A stretch of 22,346 nucleotides of DNA from Gp13-AA77 sp036521995 (GTDB taxonomy: Bacteria; Acidobacteriota; Terriglobia; UBA7540), in NCBI GenBank assembly GCA_036521995.1, contig DATDGR010000348.1, forward strand, positions 1 through 22,346, in the 5' to 3' direction. Positions 15,825 through 22,346 of this stretch are shown here, piece after piece; the stretch's first letter is position 1; each line of letters starts with the position of its first letter. The notes beneath the pieces are model-generated. The model was not told the origin of the DNA and made no database searches. It worked only from the letters and a program-made list of their open reading frames with translations. The translations under genes and the position numbers were made by a program.

Positions 15825-16181
15825 CTAGATGAGAGGTGGAGCAAAGGAGAGCCGGGCTTTTTCGAGGCTATCGTAGACTTCGAACAATGTGCTCAAGCGC
15901 GTGATCTGAATCAGCCCTCGGATGCGCTCTGTCAGGTTGGCAAGTTTCAGTACGCCGCCTGCTTGTTTCACGGATACCGATCCTGCCACCAGGACGCCCA
16001 GTCCGGCGCTGTCAATGTAATCGACCCCGGCGAGGTCGAGAACGATACGGGTGTGTCCGGCCTCGGTCAGGCTCTTGATGCGCTCGCGAAGCGCTTCCGT
16101 CTCGCGACCGAGCGTGATCCGGCCGCGGGCATCCAGCACCATCACGTTGCCCGCCAGCTTTTCGACCATGTGCAAGGGCAT
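15825..16181 (-). CDS. STAS-domain anti-sigma factor antagonist (SpoIIAA/RsbV-like)
   Basis: The 118-residue product is a single STAS domain. Its core LDLAGVDYIDSAGLGVLV holds the conserved DSAGLG motif, with Ser58 as the expected phosphorylation site. In such partner-switching systems the unphosphorylated antagonist binds an anti-sigma kinase and frees a sigma factor. No kinase (RsbW-like) or PP2C phosphatase gene is in this window, so partners must be encoded elsewhere. It lies 120 nt after pnp and just before the receptor gene on the same strand. ATG 16181 and ATG 16169 are both possible; neither has a good Shine-Dalgarno sequence. Confidence 0.9.
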   Translation of the reverse strand: MPLHMVEKLAGNVMVLDARGRITLGRETEALRERIKSLTEAGHTRIVLDLAGVDYIDSAGLGVLVAGSVSVKQAGGVLKLANLTERIRGLIQITRLSTLFEVYDSLEKARLSFAPPLI

Positions 16182-16194
16182 AAGAAGGGCCCGG

Positions 16195-16276
16195 GAGTCA
16201 GAAGCCAGAAACTAGACGGAGCCTCGCGTGTTTGCGCCCCAGCCGTAGGTTCGCCGAGATTTCGAGCTTCTGACTC
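16195..16276. repeat. 11-bp inverted repeat between pnp and the STAS gene
   Basis: GAGTCAGAAGC (16195-16205) and GCTTCTGACTC (16266-16276) are exact reverse complements separated by 60 nt. The pair spans most of the 120-nt gap after the pnp stop. A long-range hairpin here could separate pnp from the downstream module or be the ends of a small repeat; no U-run follows. Confidence 0.55.
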
Positions 16277-16301
16277 TGGTCTCTCGTTTGCGCTACGGCT
16301 G

Positions 16302-18416
16302 CTAGGCCTGCTTGGGTTGCTGCACGGCGGCCTTCTGACGCTGGTCGCGCAGCACCGCCTTGCGGCTCAGTCGGATCTTATTGCCGTCGATCGAGATCAC
16401 CTTCACCAGGATCTGGTCGCCTTCCTTGAGCTCCTTGCGAATGTCCTGGATGCGGTGTTCAGCCACCTCGCTGATGTGGAGCAGCCCGTCGGTGCCGGGA
16501 AAGATCTCCACAAAGGCGCCGAACTCGGCTAGGCGAACCACCTTGCCCAGATACGTCTTGTGGAGCTCGGCTTCGGCCATCATGTCCTTGATGATCTTCA
16601 AGGCTTTGTCGGCCGACTCGGAGTCCGTGGCGGCCACGTTCACCCGCCCGTCGTCTTCCACGTCGATCTTCACCCCGGTCTGCTCGATGATGCCGCGGAT
16701 CGTCTTGCCACCCGGTCCGATCAGCTCACCGATCTTGCTGGGGTTGATCCTGAGGGTGTAGATGCGGGGCGCGAAGGCCGACACGGTGGTGCGCGGTTCG
16801 GGCAGCGCCTCCAGCATCTTGCCGAGCACGTGCAGCCGCCCGGCCTTGGCCTGCGCCATGGCTTCGCGCATGATGGCCGTAGTGATGCCGCCGATCTTGA
16901 TGTCCATCTGCAGCGCGGTGATGCCCTTGGCGGTGCCAGCGACCTTGAAGTCCATATCGCCGTAATGGTCCTCGGCGCCCGCAATGTCCGTCAGGATGGC
17001 GTAGTGATCGCCCTCCTTTACGAGACCCATAGCAATGCCGGCCACCGGCGACGCGATGGGGACCCCGGCGTCCATTAAAGCCAGGCATCCGCCGCAGACC
17101 GTGGCCATGGACGAGGACCCGTTGGACTCCAGAATGTCGGAGACCACGCGGAGGGTGTAAGGGAAAGCGTCTTCTTCCGGGACCACGGAGAGCAGGGCGC
17201 GTTCGGCCAAGTTACCGTGCCCGATCTCGCGCCGCCCGGGCCCGCGCAGGAAGCCCGTCTCGCCCACGCTGAAGGGCGGAAAGTTATAGTGCAGCATGAA
17301 GCGCTTGAAGCTCTCCCCTTCCAGCACGTCCAGCCGCTGCTGATCTTCGGCCGTGCCGAGCGTGGCGGTCACCAGGGCCTGGGTCTCGCCGCGGGTAAAC
17401 AGTGCCGAGCCGTGCGTGCGCGGCAAAAGGCCTACTTCGCAGGTAATCGGACGCACCTGGTCGAAGGCTCGGTGGTCGGGACGCTGGCGCTTCAGCAGAA
17501 CGTCATCCCGGAAGAGGCGCTCGTAGAGAGCTTCAAACGAGTGCGACACTTCCTTGCGCAGATCCTCGTCGTCCTCCGGATAGCCGGCCAGCAGATCCTC
17601 GCGAAGGGCGTCGATGCGGCGCTGGCTCTCGAGCTTTGGATACTTGGAAGTGTCCATGGCGTCGCGCAGCGCATCCGACACTTTCTTGGCGATTTCTTTA
17701 TAAAGCGCCTCGTTGCGCACCGGTGCCACCACCGGGCGCTTTTTCACGCCCAAGCGCTGATAGAGCTCTTTCAGGCCCGCCAATATCTTGCGAATCTCGC
17801 CGTGGCCGTATTGAATGGCGTCGATCATCGCCTCCTCGGAAAGCTCGCGAGCCGCGCACTCCACCATCACGATGGCCTCTTCGCTGCCCGCCACCACCAG
17901 GTTCAGCAGGCTGATCTTCATCTCGCTGTAAGTGGGATTCGTCACCAGGCGCCCTTCTACCAGCCCCACTCGCACGGCCGCGATCGGCGTCGGGAAAGGG
18001 ATGTCCGAAAGATAGAGTGCCGCCGCGCCGGCCACCAGGCCGACCACATCCGGGTTGTAGTCCGTATCCGCCGAGAGGACCATGGCGATCACCTGGGTCT
18101 CATCGCGGTAGCCGTCGGGAAAAAGGGGCCGCACCGGACGGTCGATCTGGCGGCTGGTCAGGATCTCTTTCTCGGTAGGACGTCCCTCGCGCTTGAAAAA
18201 GCCGCCGGGAATCTTGCCGGCAGCATAGTTATATTCGCGGTAGTCCACCGTCAGCGGAAAAAAGTCGATGCCCTCGCGGGGCTTTGAAGAACAGGCCGTG
18301 GCCAGCACCACGGTGTCACCGTAGCGCACGTAGGCGGCTCCATTCGCCTGCTTGGCGAGTTTGCCGGTTTCAATCGTCAGGGTGCTTGAACCTAGGGATA
18401 TCGTTACTTGCTCCAT
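16302..18416 (-). CDS. pnp: Polyribonucleotide nucleotidyltransferase (PNPase)
   Basis: PNPase degrades RNA 3' to 5' by phosphorolysis in the cytoplasm, often within a degradosome. The 704-residue length is normal. The first RNase PH-like core opens the protein (VDYREYNYAAGKIPGGFFKR, DRPVRPLFPDGY). An all-helical linker covers about 145-300, and a second core carries RGETQALVTATLGTAEDQQ, FPPFSVGETG and the metal-site region DIAGAEDHYGDMDFK. A KH domain (IGPGGKTIRGIIEQTG, near residue 566) and an S1 domain (about 617-690, FGAFVEIFPGTDGLLHISE) follow. TTTTGGAGG ahead of the ATG at 18416 supports the start. It sits directly after rpsO on the same strand, the classic bacterial rpsO-pnp arrangement. 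Confidence 0.98.
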   Translation of the reverse strand: MEQVTISLGSSTLTIETGKLAKQANGAAYVRYGDTVVLATACSSKPREGIDFFPLTVDYREYNYAAGKIPGGFFKREGRPTEKEILTSRQIDRPVRPLFPDGYRDETQVIAMVLSADTDYNPDVVGLVAGAAALYLSDIPFPTPIAAVRVGLVEGRLVTNPTYSEMKISLLNLVVAGSEEAIVMVECAARELSEEAMIDAIQYGHGEIRKILAGLKELYQRLGVKKRPVVAPVRNEALYKEIAKKVSDALRDAMDTSKYPKLESQRRIDALREDLLAGYPEDDEDLRKEVSHSFEALYERLFRDDVLLKRQRPDHRAFDQVRPITCEVGLLPRTHGSALFTRGETQALVTATLGTAEDQQRLDVLEGESFKRFMLHYNFPPFSVGETGFLRGPGRREIGHGNLAERALLSVVPEEDAFPYTLRVVSDILESNGSSSMATVCGGCLALMDAGVPIASPVAGIAMGLVKEGDHYAILTDIAGAEDHYGDMDFKVAGTAKGITALQMDIKIGGITTAIMREAMAQAKAGRLHVLGKMLEALPEPRTTVSAFAPRIYTLRINPSKIGELIGPGGKTIRGIIEQTGVKIDVEDDGRVNVAATDSESADKALKIIKDMMAEAELHKTYLGKVVRLAEFGAFVEIFPGTDGLLHISEVAEHRIQDIRKELKEGDQILVKVISIDGNKIRLSRKAVLRDQRQKAAVQQPKQA

Positions 18417-18760
18417 TTTTGTTTTCCTCCAAAATTACGCACTCCCGGTACCCTTAGCGGCTGCCGCATCGGCGCCGCGTGCCCGCCCATCGCTGGGCGC
18501 CACGTCCGCTGCCGGGGGCGGGTGTCGCCCGCCATGGCTGACTAGGTTGATGATGAGGGGATTCGCTGATCGAGGCGTCTGTGAAGACGCCCATCGGGAG
18601 GAGAACCACCTGGGCTCGCCCCGAAAGACCAGGCGAGCCGCGGCGCCGCCGCGCGCCAGAGAGCTTGACCGGAGATGTACCTCCCGGCTTCGGGCCGTCA
18701 TCGTCGCCGGCCGAAGAATGGTTTACCTCATTGGTTCCGGAACCTTGGATCACAACCGGG
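18417..18760 (-). promoter_or_regulatory. rpsO-pnp intercistronic leader with several stems
   Basis: This 344-nt gene-free stretch separates rpsO from pnp. Reading the plus strand it has the perfect 12-bp palindrome GGTTCCGGAACC (18733-18744) just past the rpsO stop, an 8-bp stem GGCTCGCC/GGCGAGCC (18613-18620 with 18632-18639), GGCGTC/GACGCC near 18578-18596, and GGCGGG/CCCGCC near 18519-18535. In E. coli the equivalent region holds the rpsO terminator and RNase III cleavage stems that let PNPase autoregulate. A similar role is plausible here; only the stems are observed. Confidence 0.5.
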
Positions 18761-19030
18761 CTATTTGCGGATGCCCAGCCGCTCGATCAACTGCTTATGA
18801 CGCGCAGGATCGTGGCGTCTCAGGTATTCCAACAGCCGCTTGCGCTTGCCGACCATGGTCAGCAAGCCACGCCTGGAAGAATGGTCCTTTCGATGGACAC
18901 GGAAATGCTCGTTCAAGTAGGTAATTCTTTCACTCAGAACGGCCACCTGCACCTCGGGAGAGCCAACGTCCTTGGAGTGAACCTGGTACTTGCTGATCAA
19001 ACCTTTCTTTGTCTCCCGAGTCAGTGGCAT
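18761..19030 (-). CDS. rpsO: 30S ribosomal protein S15
   Basis: The 89-residue product matches ribosomal protein S15 along its whole length. It has the N-terminal MPLTRETKKGLISKYQVH, the conserved DVGSPEVQVAVLSERI, then LNEHFRVHRKDHSSRRGLL and the C-terminal KRKRLLEYLRRHDPARHKQL. S15 binds 16S rRNA early in 30S assembly and in several bacteria represses its own mRNA. GCGAGGAGA upstream supports the ATG at 19030. The downstream neighbour on the same strand is pnp, the usual partner. Confidence 0.98.
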   Translation of the reverse strand: MPLTRETKKGLISKYQVHSKDVGSPEVQVAVLSERITYLNEHFRVHRKDHSSRRGLLTMVGKRKRLLEYLRRHDPARHKQLIERLGIRK

Positions 19031-19362
19031 CCGCTGGTCTCCTCGCTCCTTATCGCTTTTTCCCTTTTGTCACATCTTCAAGGCTAGCATGATTTTGCGC
19101 TGAGTACAACCAAATCCCGAGGTTGCTGAGGTTCCGCTAGATGGCGCCGACACGGAGGCACCGAGCAGTGCGGGCTGCCAGCGAAGGCCGACTGTCAGTT
19201 TTGACAGTTCCCTCGCGCCCGGCCTCCGTGTACTTTGATGGGGCCGTGGCGAACTGGTCAAGTTTCTCGGCATACGTATCAGCAAGACGGTCTCGAAGCT
19301 GCAAGTGAAAGATCAGGTTTGGGCCATATAACCTCGCCCGGAAAACTCGACAGGAGGAATCC
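19031..19362. other. Divergent intergenic region with a 7-bp hairpin
   Basis: This 332-nt region lies between the divergent rpsO and sulfatase genes and should hold promoters for both. ACTGTCA (19191-19197) and TGACAGT (19202-19208) form a perfect stem with loop GTTT; the right arm overlaps a TTGACA hexamer at 19201-19206, but no -10 box is well placed behind it. CATATAAC near 19325 may be the -10 of the sulfatase gene, followed by AGGAGG at 19352-19357. The minus-strand frame through 19137-19300 encodes a protein-like peptide without a usable start. Confidence 0.4.
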
Positions 19363-21039
19363 ATGAGAATTGCAGAAAGAACAAGATTGTGGTCACTCCC
19401 CGTACTGCTCTCAATCGTCGCGGCGGCGACGCTTTCGATTACACCTGCCTCGGCACAACAGAAGCCCAACATTGTCATGCTGATGACCGACGACACCGGC
19501 TGGAACGATTTCGGCGCCTATTCGCTTGGCGGCGCTACCAACGGCCATCCGACGCCCAATGTCGATCGCCTCGCCAAGGAGGGTGCCGTCTTCACCAGTT
19601 GGTACGGCCAGGCAAGCTGCACGGCGGGCCGCGCTTCGTTCATCACCGGGCGAATCCCGATCCGCTCGGCGCTCTCCATCGTCGTTGCCCCGGGCGACGA
19701 GAACTACCTCCGCCCGGAGACTCCAACCATTGCGGAGTTTTTCAAGAAGAACGGTTACTCGACGTATTTCTCAGGCAAGTGGCATCTGGGCGATAAGCCT
19801 CAAGCTTACCCGACCGAACATGGCTTTGACGAAATGAAGGAATTCGCCGCTTACTACGCCGGTGTCTATTCCTACCCCTATACGGACAAGTGGTTTCATC
19901 CCTGGTTTCCTTCCTACAACCCGGATTTCGAGAAAATGTGGGATTCGGTGGTGAACCTGGGCGAGTGGGAAGGCGTGGCCGGTCAGCCCGCCAAGAGGGT
20001 TGGCACGATCACCTACGACTACATGGCAACGATGGACGAACGGATGGCCGACTACGCGGTCGAGTACATCAAGGCCCACGCCACGAGCGGCAAACCGTTT
20101 TTCATGGATGTCAATTGGATCAAGATGCACAACCCCACCAATGCGGCGCCGGACTTCAGGGGCAAGTCGCACCTCGGGGACTATTCGGATTCCCTGATGG
20201 AAATGGATGCCGACATCGGCAAGGTCATGGATGAGATCCGTGCCGACGCGCCCAACACCATCGTTATCCTGACCGCCGACAACGGCGCCTGGTTGGACGC
20301 CTATCCCGATGCCGGCACCACGCCGTTCCGCGGTGAGAAGGGCTCGGCGTTTGAAGGCGGCTGGCGCGTACCGGGCATCATGTGGTGGCCGAATCGTATT
20401 CCGGCGGGTGTGCAATACGGGGAAATGATGTCCCACATCGACTGCTGGTCAACCCTGGCCGCGATGGCAGGCATCACTCCTCCCCCTGTTGGCGAAATGA
20501 AGGACAACAACGGCAAGCCGATCTACTTCGACAGCATCGACAACAGCGCCTATATCCTGGGGAAGTCACAGCACTCGGCGCGCAACTCGTGGATCTTTGT
20601 CAACGGCGAGTATCTCAATGCCATACGCGTTGATATGGGCGGAGATCCCAACGAGCCCTGGGTCAACATCGCCTGGAAGTTCATCTGGACGGCGAAAGAC
20701 TCGTGGCTGGGACCTAGTCAAAATCTGGGTTCTATCCCCGCAGTCTACAACCTCACCATGGACCCCTATGAGAAGTACGACATGATCTTCAACGGGGCGG
20801 CGCCGATGCGCGCCCTGTCCACTTCCCCCGGCAAGTACGCAGGCCAAGACAACGGCTGGACGGCTGCGCTGTTTTCGATGGCGCTCACGGAGTTCGACAA
20901 GTCCATCATGAAGTATCCGAGCATCAAGCGATTCCCGGGTGGCGCCTCGAACGACTTGATTCCGGATCTTCAGCATCCGGACAACCCAGTGCCCGCCCTG
21001 GATCTCAACAAAATGCCCAAGGCCATTGGCACCGACTAA
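19363..21039 (+). CDS. Secreted arylsulfatase-type sulfatase (alkaline phosphatase superfamily)
   Basis: The 558-residue product hydrolyses sulfate esters outside the cytoplasm, judging by its signal peptide (about residues 1-31, ending TPASAQ) and sulfatase fold. Metal-binding TDDTGWND holds Asp43-Asp44. The active-site motif is SCTAGRASF, with Cys86 expected to be converted to formylglycine; alanine and glycine replace the usual Pro-Ser of CxPSR. SGKWHLG (Lys139, His141), His256, the metal pair in TADNGAW (Asp306, Asn307) and RGEKGSAFEGGWRVP complete the active site. AGGAGG five bases before the ATG fixes the start. No formylglycine-generating enzyme is in the window, so maturation must be supplied elsewhere. 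The substrate cannot be inferred; polysaccharide or steroid sulfates are both possible. Confidence 0.93.
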   Translation: MRIAERTRLWSLPVLLSIVAAATLSITPASAQQKPNIVMLMTDDTGWNDFGAYSLGGATNGHPTPNVDRLAKEGAVFTSWYGQASCTAGRASFITGRIPIRSALSIVVAPGDENYLRPETPTIAEFFKKNGYSTYFSGKWHLGDKPQAYPTEHGFDEMKEFAAYYAGVYSYPYTDKWFHPWFPSYNPDFEKMWDSVVNLGEWEGVAGQPAKRVGTITYDYMATMDERMADYAVEYIKAHATSGKPFFMDVNWIKMHNPTNAAPDFRGKSHLGDYSDSLMEMDADIGKVMDEIRADAPNTIVILTADNGAWLDAYPDAGTTPFRGEKGSAFEGGWRVPGIMWWPNRIPAGVQYGEMMSHIDCWSTLAAMAGITPPPVGEMKDNNGKPIYFDSIDNSAYILGKSQHSARNSWIFVNGEYLNAIRVDMGGDPNEPWVNIAWKFIWTAKDSWLGPSQNLGSIPAVYNLTMDPYEKYDMIFNGAAPMRALSTSPGKYAGQDNGWTAALFSMALTEFDKSIMKYPSIKRFPGGASNDLIPDLQHPDNPVPALDLNKMPKAIGTD

Positions 21040-21178
21040 ATCGCGGCTGCACAGGACAAAGGGGGGCGTGCGTTATCGCGCGCTCGCTCGCGTCTTGTTG
21101 CGCGGCCTGGCCGATAACGGTGATCGCAACCACAGGTCGTCCCAACAGGAGTTGGGACAGCGCGACGGAGGTGTTCTC

Positions 21179-21656
21179 ATGGATCCGAATGTTGTTTCCC
21201 CCTGGGGAGCCGATTGGGTGTGGAGCCTGCCCCTCATTGTCGTGACGGTGGTTATCCATTCCTTAGGGTTGGGGCTGATCGACCAGCGAGTGGCCCTCGC
21301 CCTGGACAGCAGCCGGAAGAATCGTGCCCCCGGCAGGTTCTCAGTGTTGATCATGGGTGGCACGGCGCTTTGTGTCACTATCCTGCACGGCTTTGAAGGG
21401 TCCATTTGGGCCGCTGCCTACCTTCTGCTCGGCGCGCTACCTGACCCAAAGTCCGCTACGCTCTATTCGCTGAACGCCATGACTGCCTTCGGCCATGTGA
21501 ACCTTTATCTGGAATTGCATTTGGCAACTCATGGGGTCGCTTGAGGCATTGAATGGGTGGATTCTGTTCGGGCTCACCACCGCATTTCTGTTCACTGTGA
21601 TCCAAAAGGTGTGGCCCTACATCAACCAACCCCGGAGTGTGCATAAACTCGAATGA
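21179..21656 (+). pseudogene. Small ion-channel-like membrane protein split by a one-base frameshift
   Basis: ATG at 21179 follows GGAGGTG. The frame encodes about 114 residues: one N-terminal membrane segment (WSLPLIVVTVVIHSLGLGL), a second (VLIMGGTALCVTIL) and a pore-loop-like region (TLYSLNAMTAFGHVNLYLE). It then drifts and stops at 21544. In the next frame, from 21522, the expected continuation WQLMGSLEALNGWILFGLTT runs to a stop at 21654-21656 and supplies the last membrane helix. One extra T in the TTT at 21520-21522 explains the break. Joined, the protein would resemble small two-pore-type channel-like proteins whose filter is not TVGYG. Either the gene is dead or the base is a sequence error. 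Confidence 0.72.
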
Positions 21657-21696
21657 AGAAGTCGGGCGCGCGTAATCGCGGCCGTAAGGCACGTTG

Positions 21697-21801
21697 CAGG
21701 CGGGTTATCGCTATCTGTAGATCGATTATCTCACCGGAGGCGCGGCCCTCGACCTCGTTACGTCCGGCCCGATGTTCGGCCTGACCCTAAACCTGAAGTG
21801 A
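21697..21801 (+). pseudogene. C-terminal remnant of an outer-membrane beta-barrel protein
   Basis: From 21697 the frame reads QAGYRYL, an in-frame TAG (21718-21720), then IDYLTGGAALDLVTSGPM and FGLTLNLK before TGA (21799-21801). The pattern GYRYLxIDY followed by SGPxxG and alternating hydrophobics resembles the last strands of small acidobacterial or proteobacterial barrel proteins. Upstream in the same frame there are further stops, so only the tail survives. The call rests on pattern alone. Confidence 0.4.
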
Positions 21802-21856
21802 CAGTCTTCTTGTAGGGTTCTGGAGTACGCTATCTATATAGCCTCCATCGTTTTGA

Positions 21857-21945
21857 GTGGTAGCCACGACGTTTTCTCCCGTGGGCTTTTCGTGCCGCGC
21901 GGTCGGTGGTAGCCACGGCGAGCCTCTTTCTCGCCGTGGGTTCTT
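21857..21945. repeat. Two tandem GTGGTAGCCACG hairpin repeats, 49-bp period
   Basis: Two units start GTGGTAGCCACG at 21857 and 21906. In unit 1 GCCACG pairs imperfectly with CGTGGGC over a T-rich loop. In unit 2 CCACGGCGAG (21913-21922) pairs perfectly with CTCGCCGTGG (21930-21939). Unit 2 has the same stem as the hairpin at 7767-7794, in opposite orientation. Both units end CGTGGG followed by pyrimidine-rich TTTT or TTCTT, so they might also act as terminators of plus-strand transcripts. Confidence 0.65.
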
Positions 21946-22132
21946 CGCAGGCGTCGGTGCCCTTTTTGACGGTGTAAAGAATTTGCCCGCTGATCTCGCC
22001 TTGGCGCTGCGCCCACGCCTTTTCAACAGCCTAATCCCCACAAACTAACCGGCCAACTTTTTCCTCTTACCGGTCTCCCTTTTTGCCACCTTCCTATTTC
22101 CACCTGCCACAGTGGGGGAATGTGAGACGATC
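21946..22132. other. Gap before the final gene, nothing recognised
   Basis: This stretch is C/T-rich toward its right end (TTTTTCCTCTTACC, CCTTCCTATTTCCACC). An open frame continuing from the repeat above encodes FAGVGALFDGVKNLPADLAL and stops at 22046-22048, but it has no credible start or homology I can name. AGTGGGGGAATG near 22111 is a weak ribosome-binding candidate for the following gene. Confidence 0.4.
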
Positions 22133-22346
22133 ATGAGCGCCGAGCCTCAGACCGCGAGTGCCGAGCTCCAGACTGCGAGTTGCGAACCCCAGCCGGCCGA
22201 GGCCCGTCCGGCCGAGCCGCGTCCCAGGCGTCCCGCCAGCCCCGCCCGAATCGAGGCCAGCCGGCGCAACGTGGCCAAGGCTCGCCGGCGCTGGATCGAC
22301 CTGCGCAAGGCTCCCGGCTTCCAGCCCAGCTCGCGCTACCTCGACG
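22133..22346 (+). CDS. Unrecognised Ala/Pro/Glu-rich protein, 3' end outside window
   Basis: The frame is open from ATG 22133 to the window edge (71 codons). Residues about 3-23 are three imperfect 7-residue units (AEPQTAS, AELQTAS, CEPQPAE), encoded by a 21-nt tandem repeat. A Pro/Arg-rich stretch follows, then a basic helix-like segment (RIEASRRNVAKARRRWIDLR) and KAPGFQPSSRYLD. No family is recognised. Composition suggests a disordered, perhaps nucleic-acid-binding N-terminus. The Shine-Dalgarno sequence is weak and the start could be later. Missing sequence prevents a firmer call. Confidence 0.5.
   Translation, partial: MSAEPQTASAELQTASCEPQPAEARPAEPRPRRPASPARIEASRRNVAKARRRWIDLRKAPGFQPSSRYLD

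Noticed and set aside
17217..18287. 356-codon plus-strand frame opposite pnp
   Set aside because: PNPase is unambiguous on the other strand and the frame has no ribosome binding site or domain.
19191..19236. Sigma-70 promoter from TTGACA at 19201
   Set aside because: The only -10-like hexamer (TACTTT, 19231) is 24 nt away, outside the normal spacing.
19137..19362. Minus-strand frame with a peptide such as EKLDQFATAPSKYTEAG, perhaps the tail of a recombinase
   Set aside because: No start outside the sulfatase gene, no catalytic motif and no attachment-site repeats; could be an eroded gene end but not supportable.

Overview
The window looks like chromosomal DNA from a soil or sediment Acidobacteriota member. 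This is inferred from gene content, not from a marker search. The main clues are a CRTAC1/ASPIC-UnbV protein, an OAR-like TonB-dependent receptor with an N-terminal carboxypeptidase-regulatory domain, several TPR proteins, Big_3-type Ig domains and moderately high GC. I see no tRNA, rRNA, CRISPR array or prophage.

Layout, left to right. (1) An S41 carboxy-terminal processing protease (12-1778, +). (2) A minus-strand pair: a Tat-exported DJ-1/PfpI protein fused to a YHS-like metal-binding tail (3200-4141), followed 4 nt later by a GlxA-type DJ-1/AraC regulator (2188-3195). Three helically phased GACAT repeats sit directly upstream of a candidate promoter for this pair. (3) A hairpin-rich gap (4331-4553), then a secreted right-handed beta-helix protein with a C-terminal Ig-like domain (4766-6847, +). 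(4) A 1.3-kb scrapyard (6848-8125) with a decayed IS6-like transposase end, a possible IS3 OrfA remnant, a tandem repeat and several perfect hairpins. It leads into a hicB-hicA toxin-antitoxin pair (8126-8553, +) that appears leaderless and whose HicA has an abnormal C-terminus.

(5) A long minus-strand block from 19030 down to 8724: rpsO, pnp, a STAS anti-sigma-factor antagonist, an OAR-like outer-membrane receptor, a CpD-like/TPR lipoprotein-type or periplasmic protein, a second TPR protein and a Tat-exported seven-repeat CRTAC1/ASPIC-UnbV protein. The last five look like one functional envelope module placed behind the housekeeping rpsO-pnp operon. (6) A secreted arylsulfatase with a CTAGR-type formylglycine motif (19363-21039, +), then a small ion-channel-like membrane protein broken by a one-base frameshift (21179-21656) and a beta-barrel C-terminal remnant (21697-21801). 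Tandem hairpin repeats follow, matching a hairpin 14 kb away, and then the start of an unrecognised Pro/Ala/Glu-rich protein that runs off the window.

The best candidates for undescribed biology are the receptor/TPR/CRTAC1 module, the DJ-1-YHS/GlxA pair with its phased operator, and the dispersed CCACGG/CCGTGG hairpin family. All family calls are by eye from protein motifs; no database search was run.
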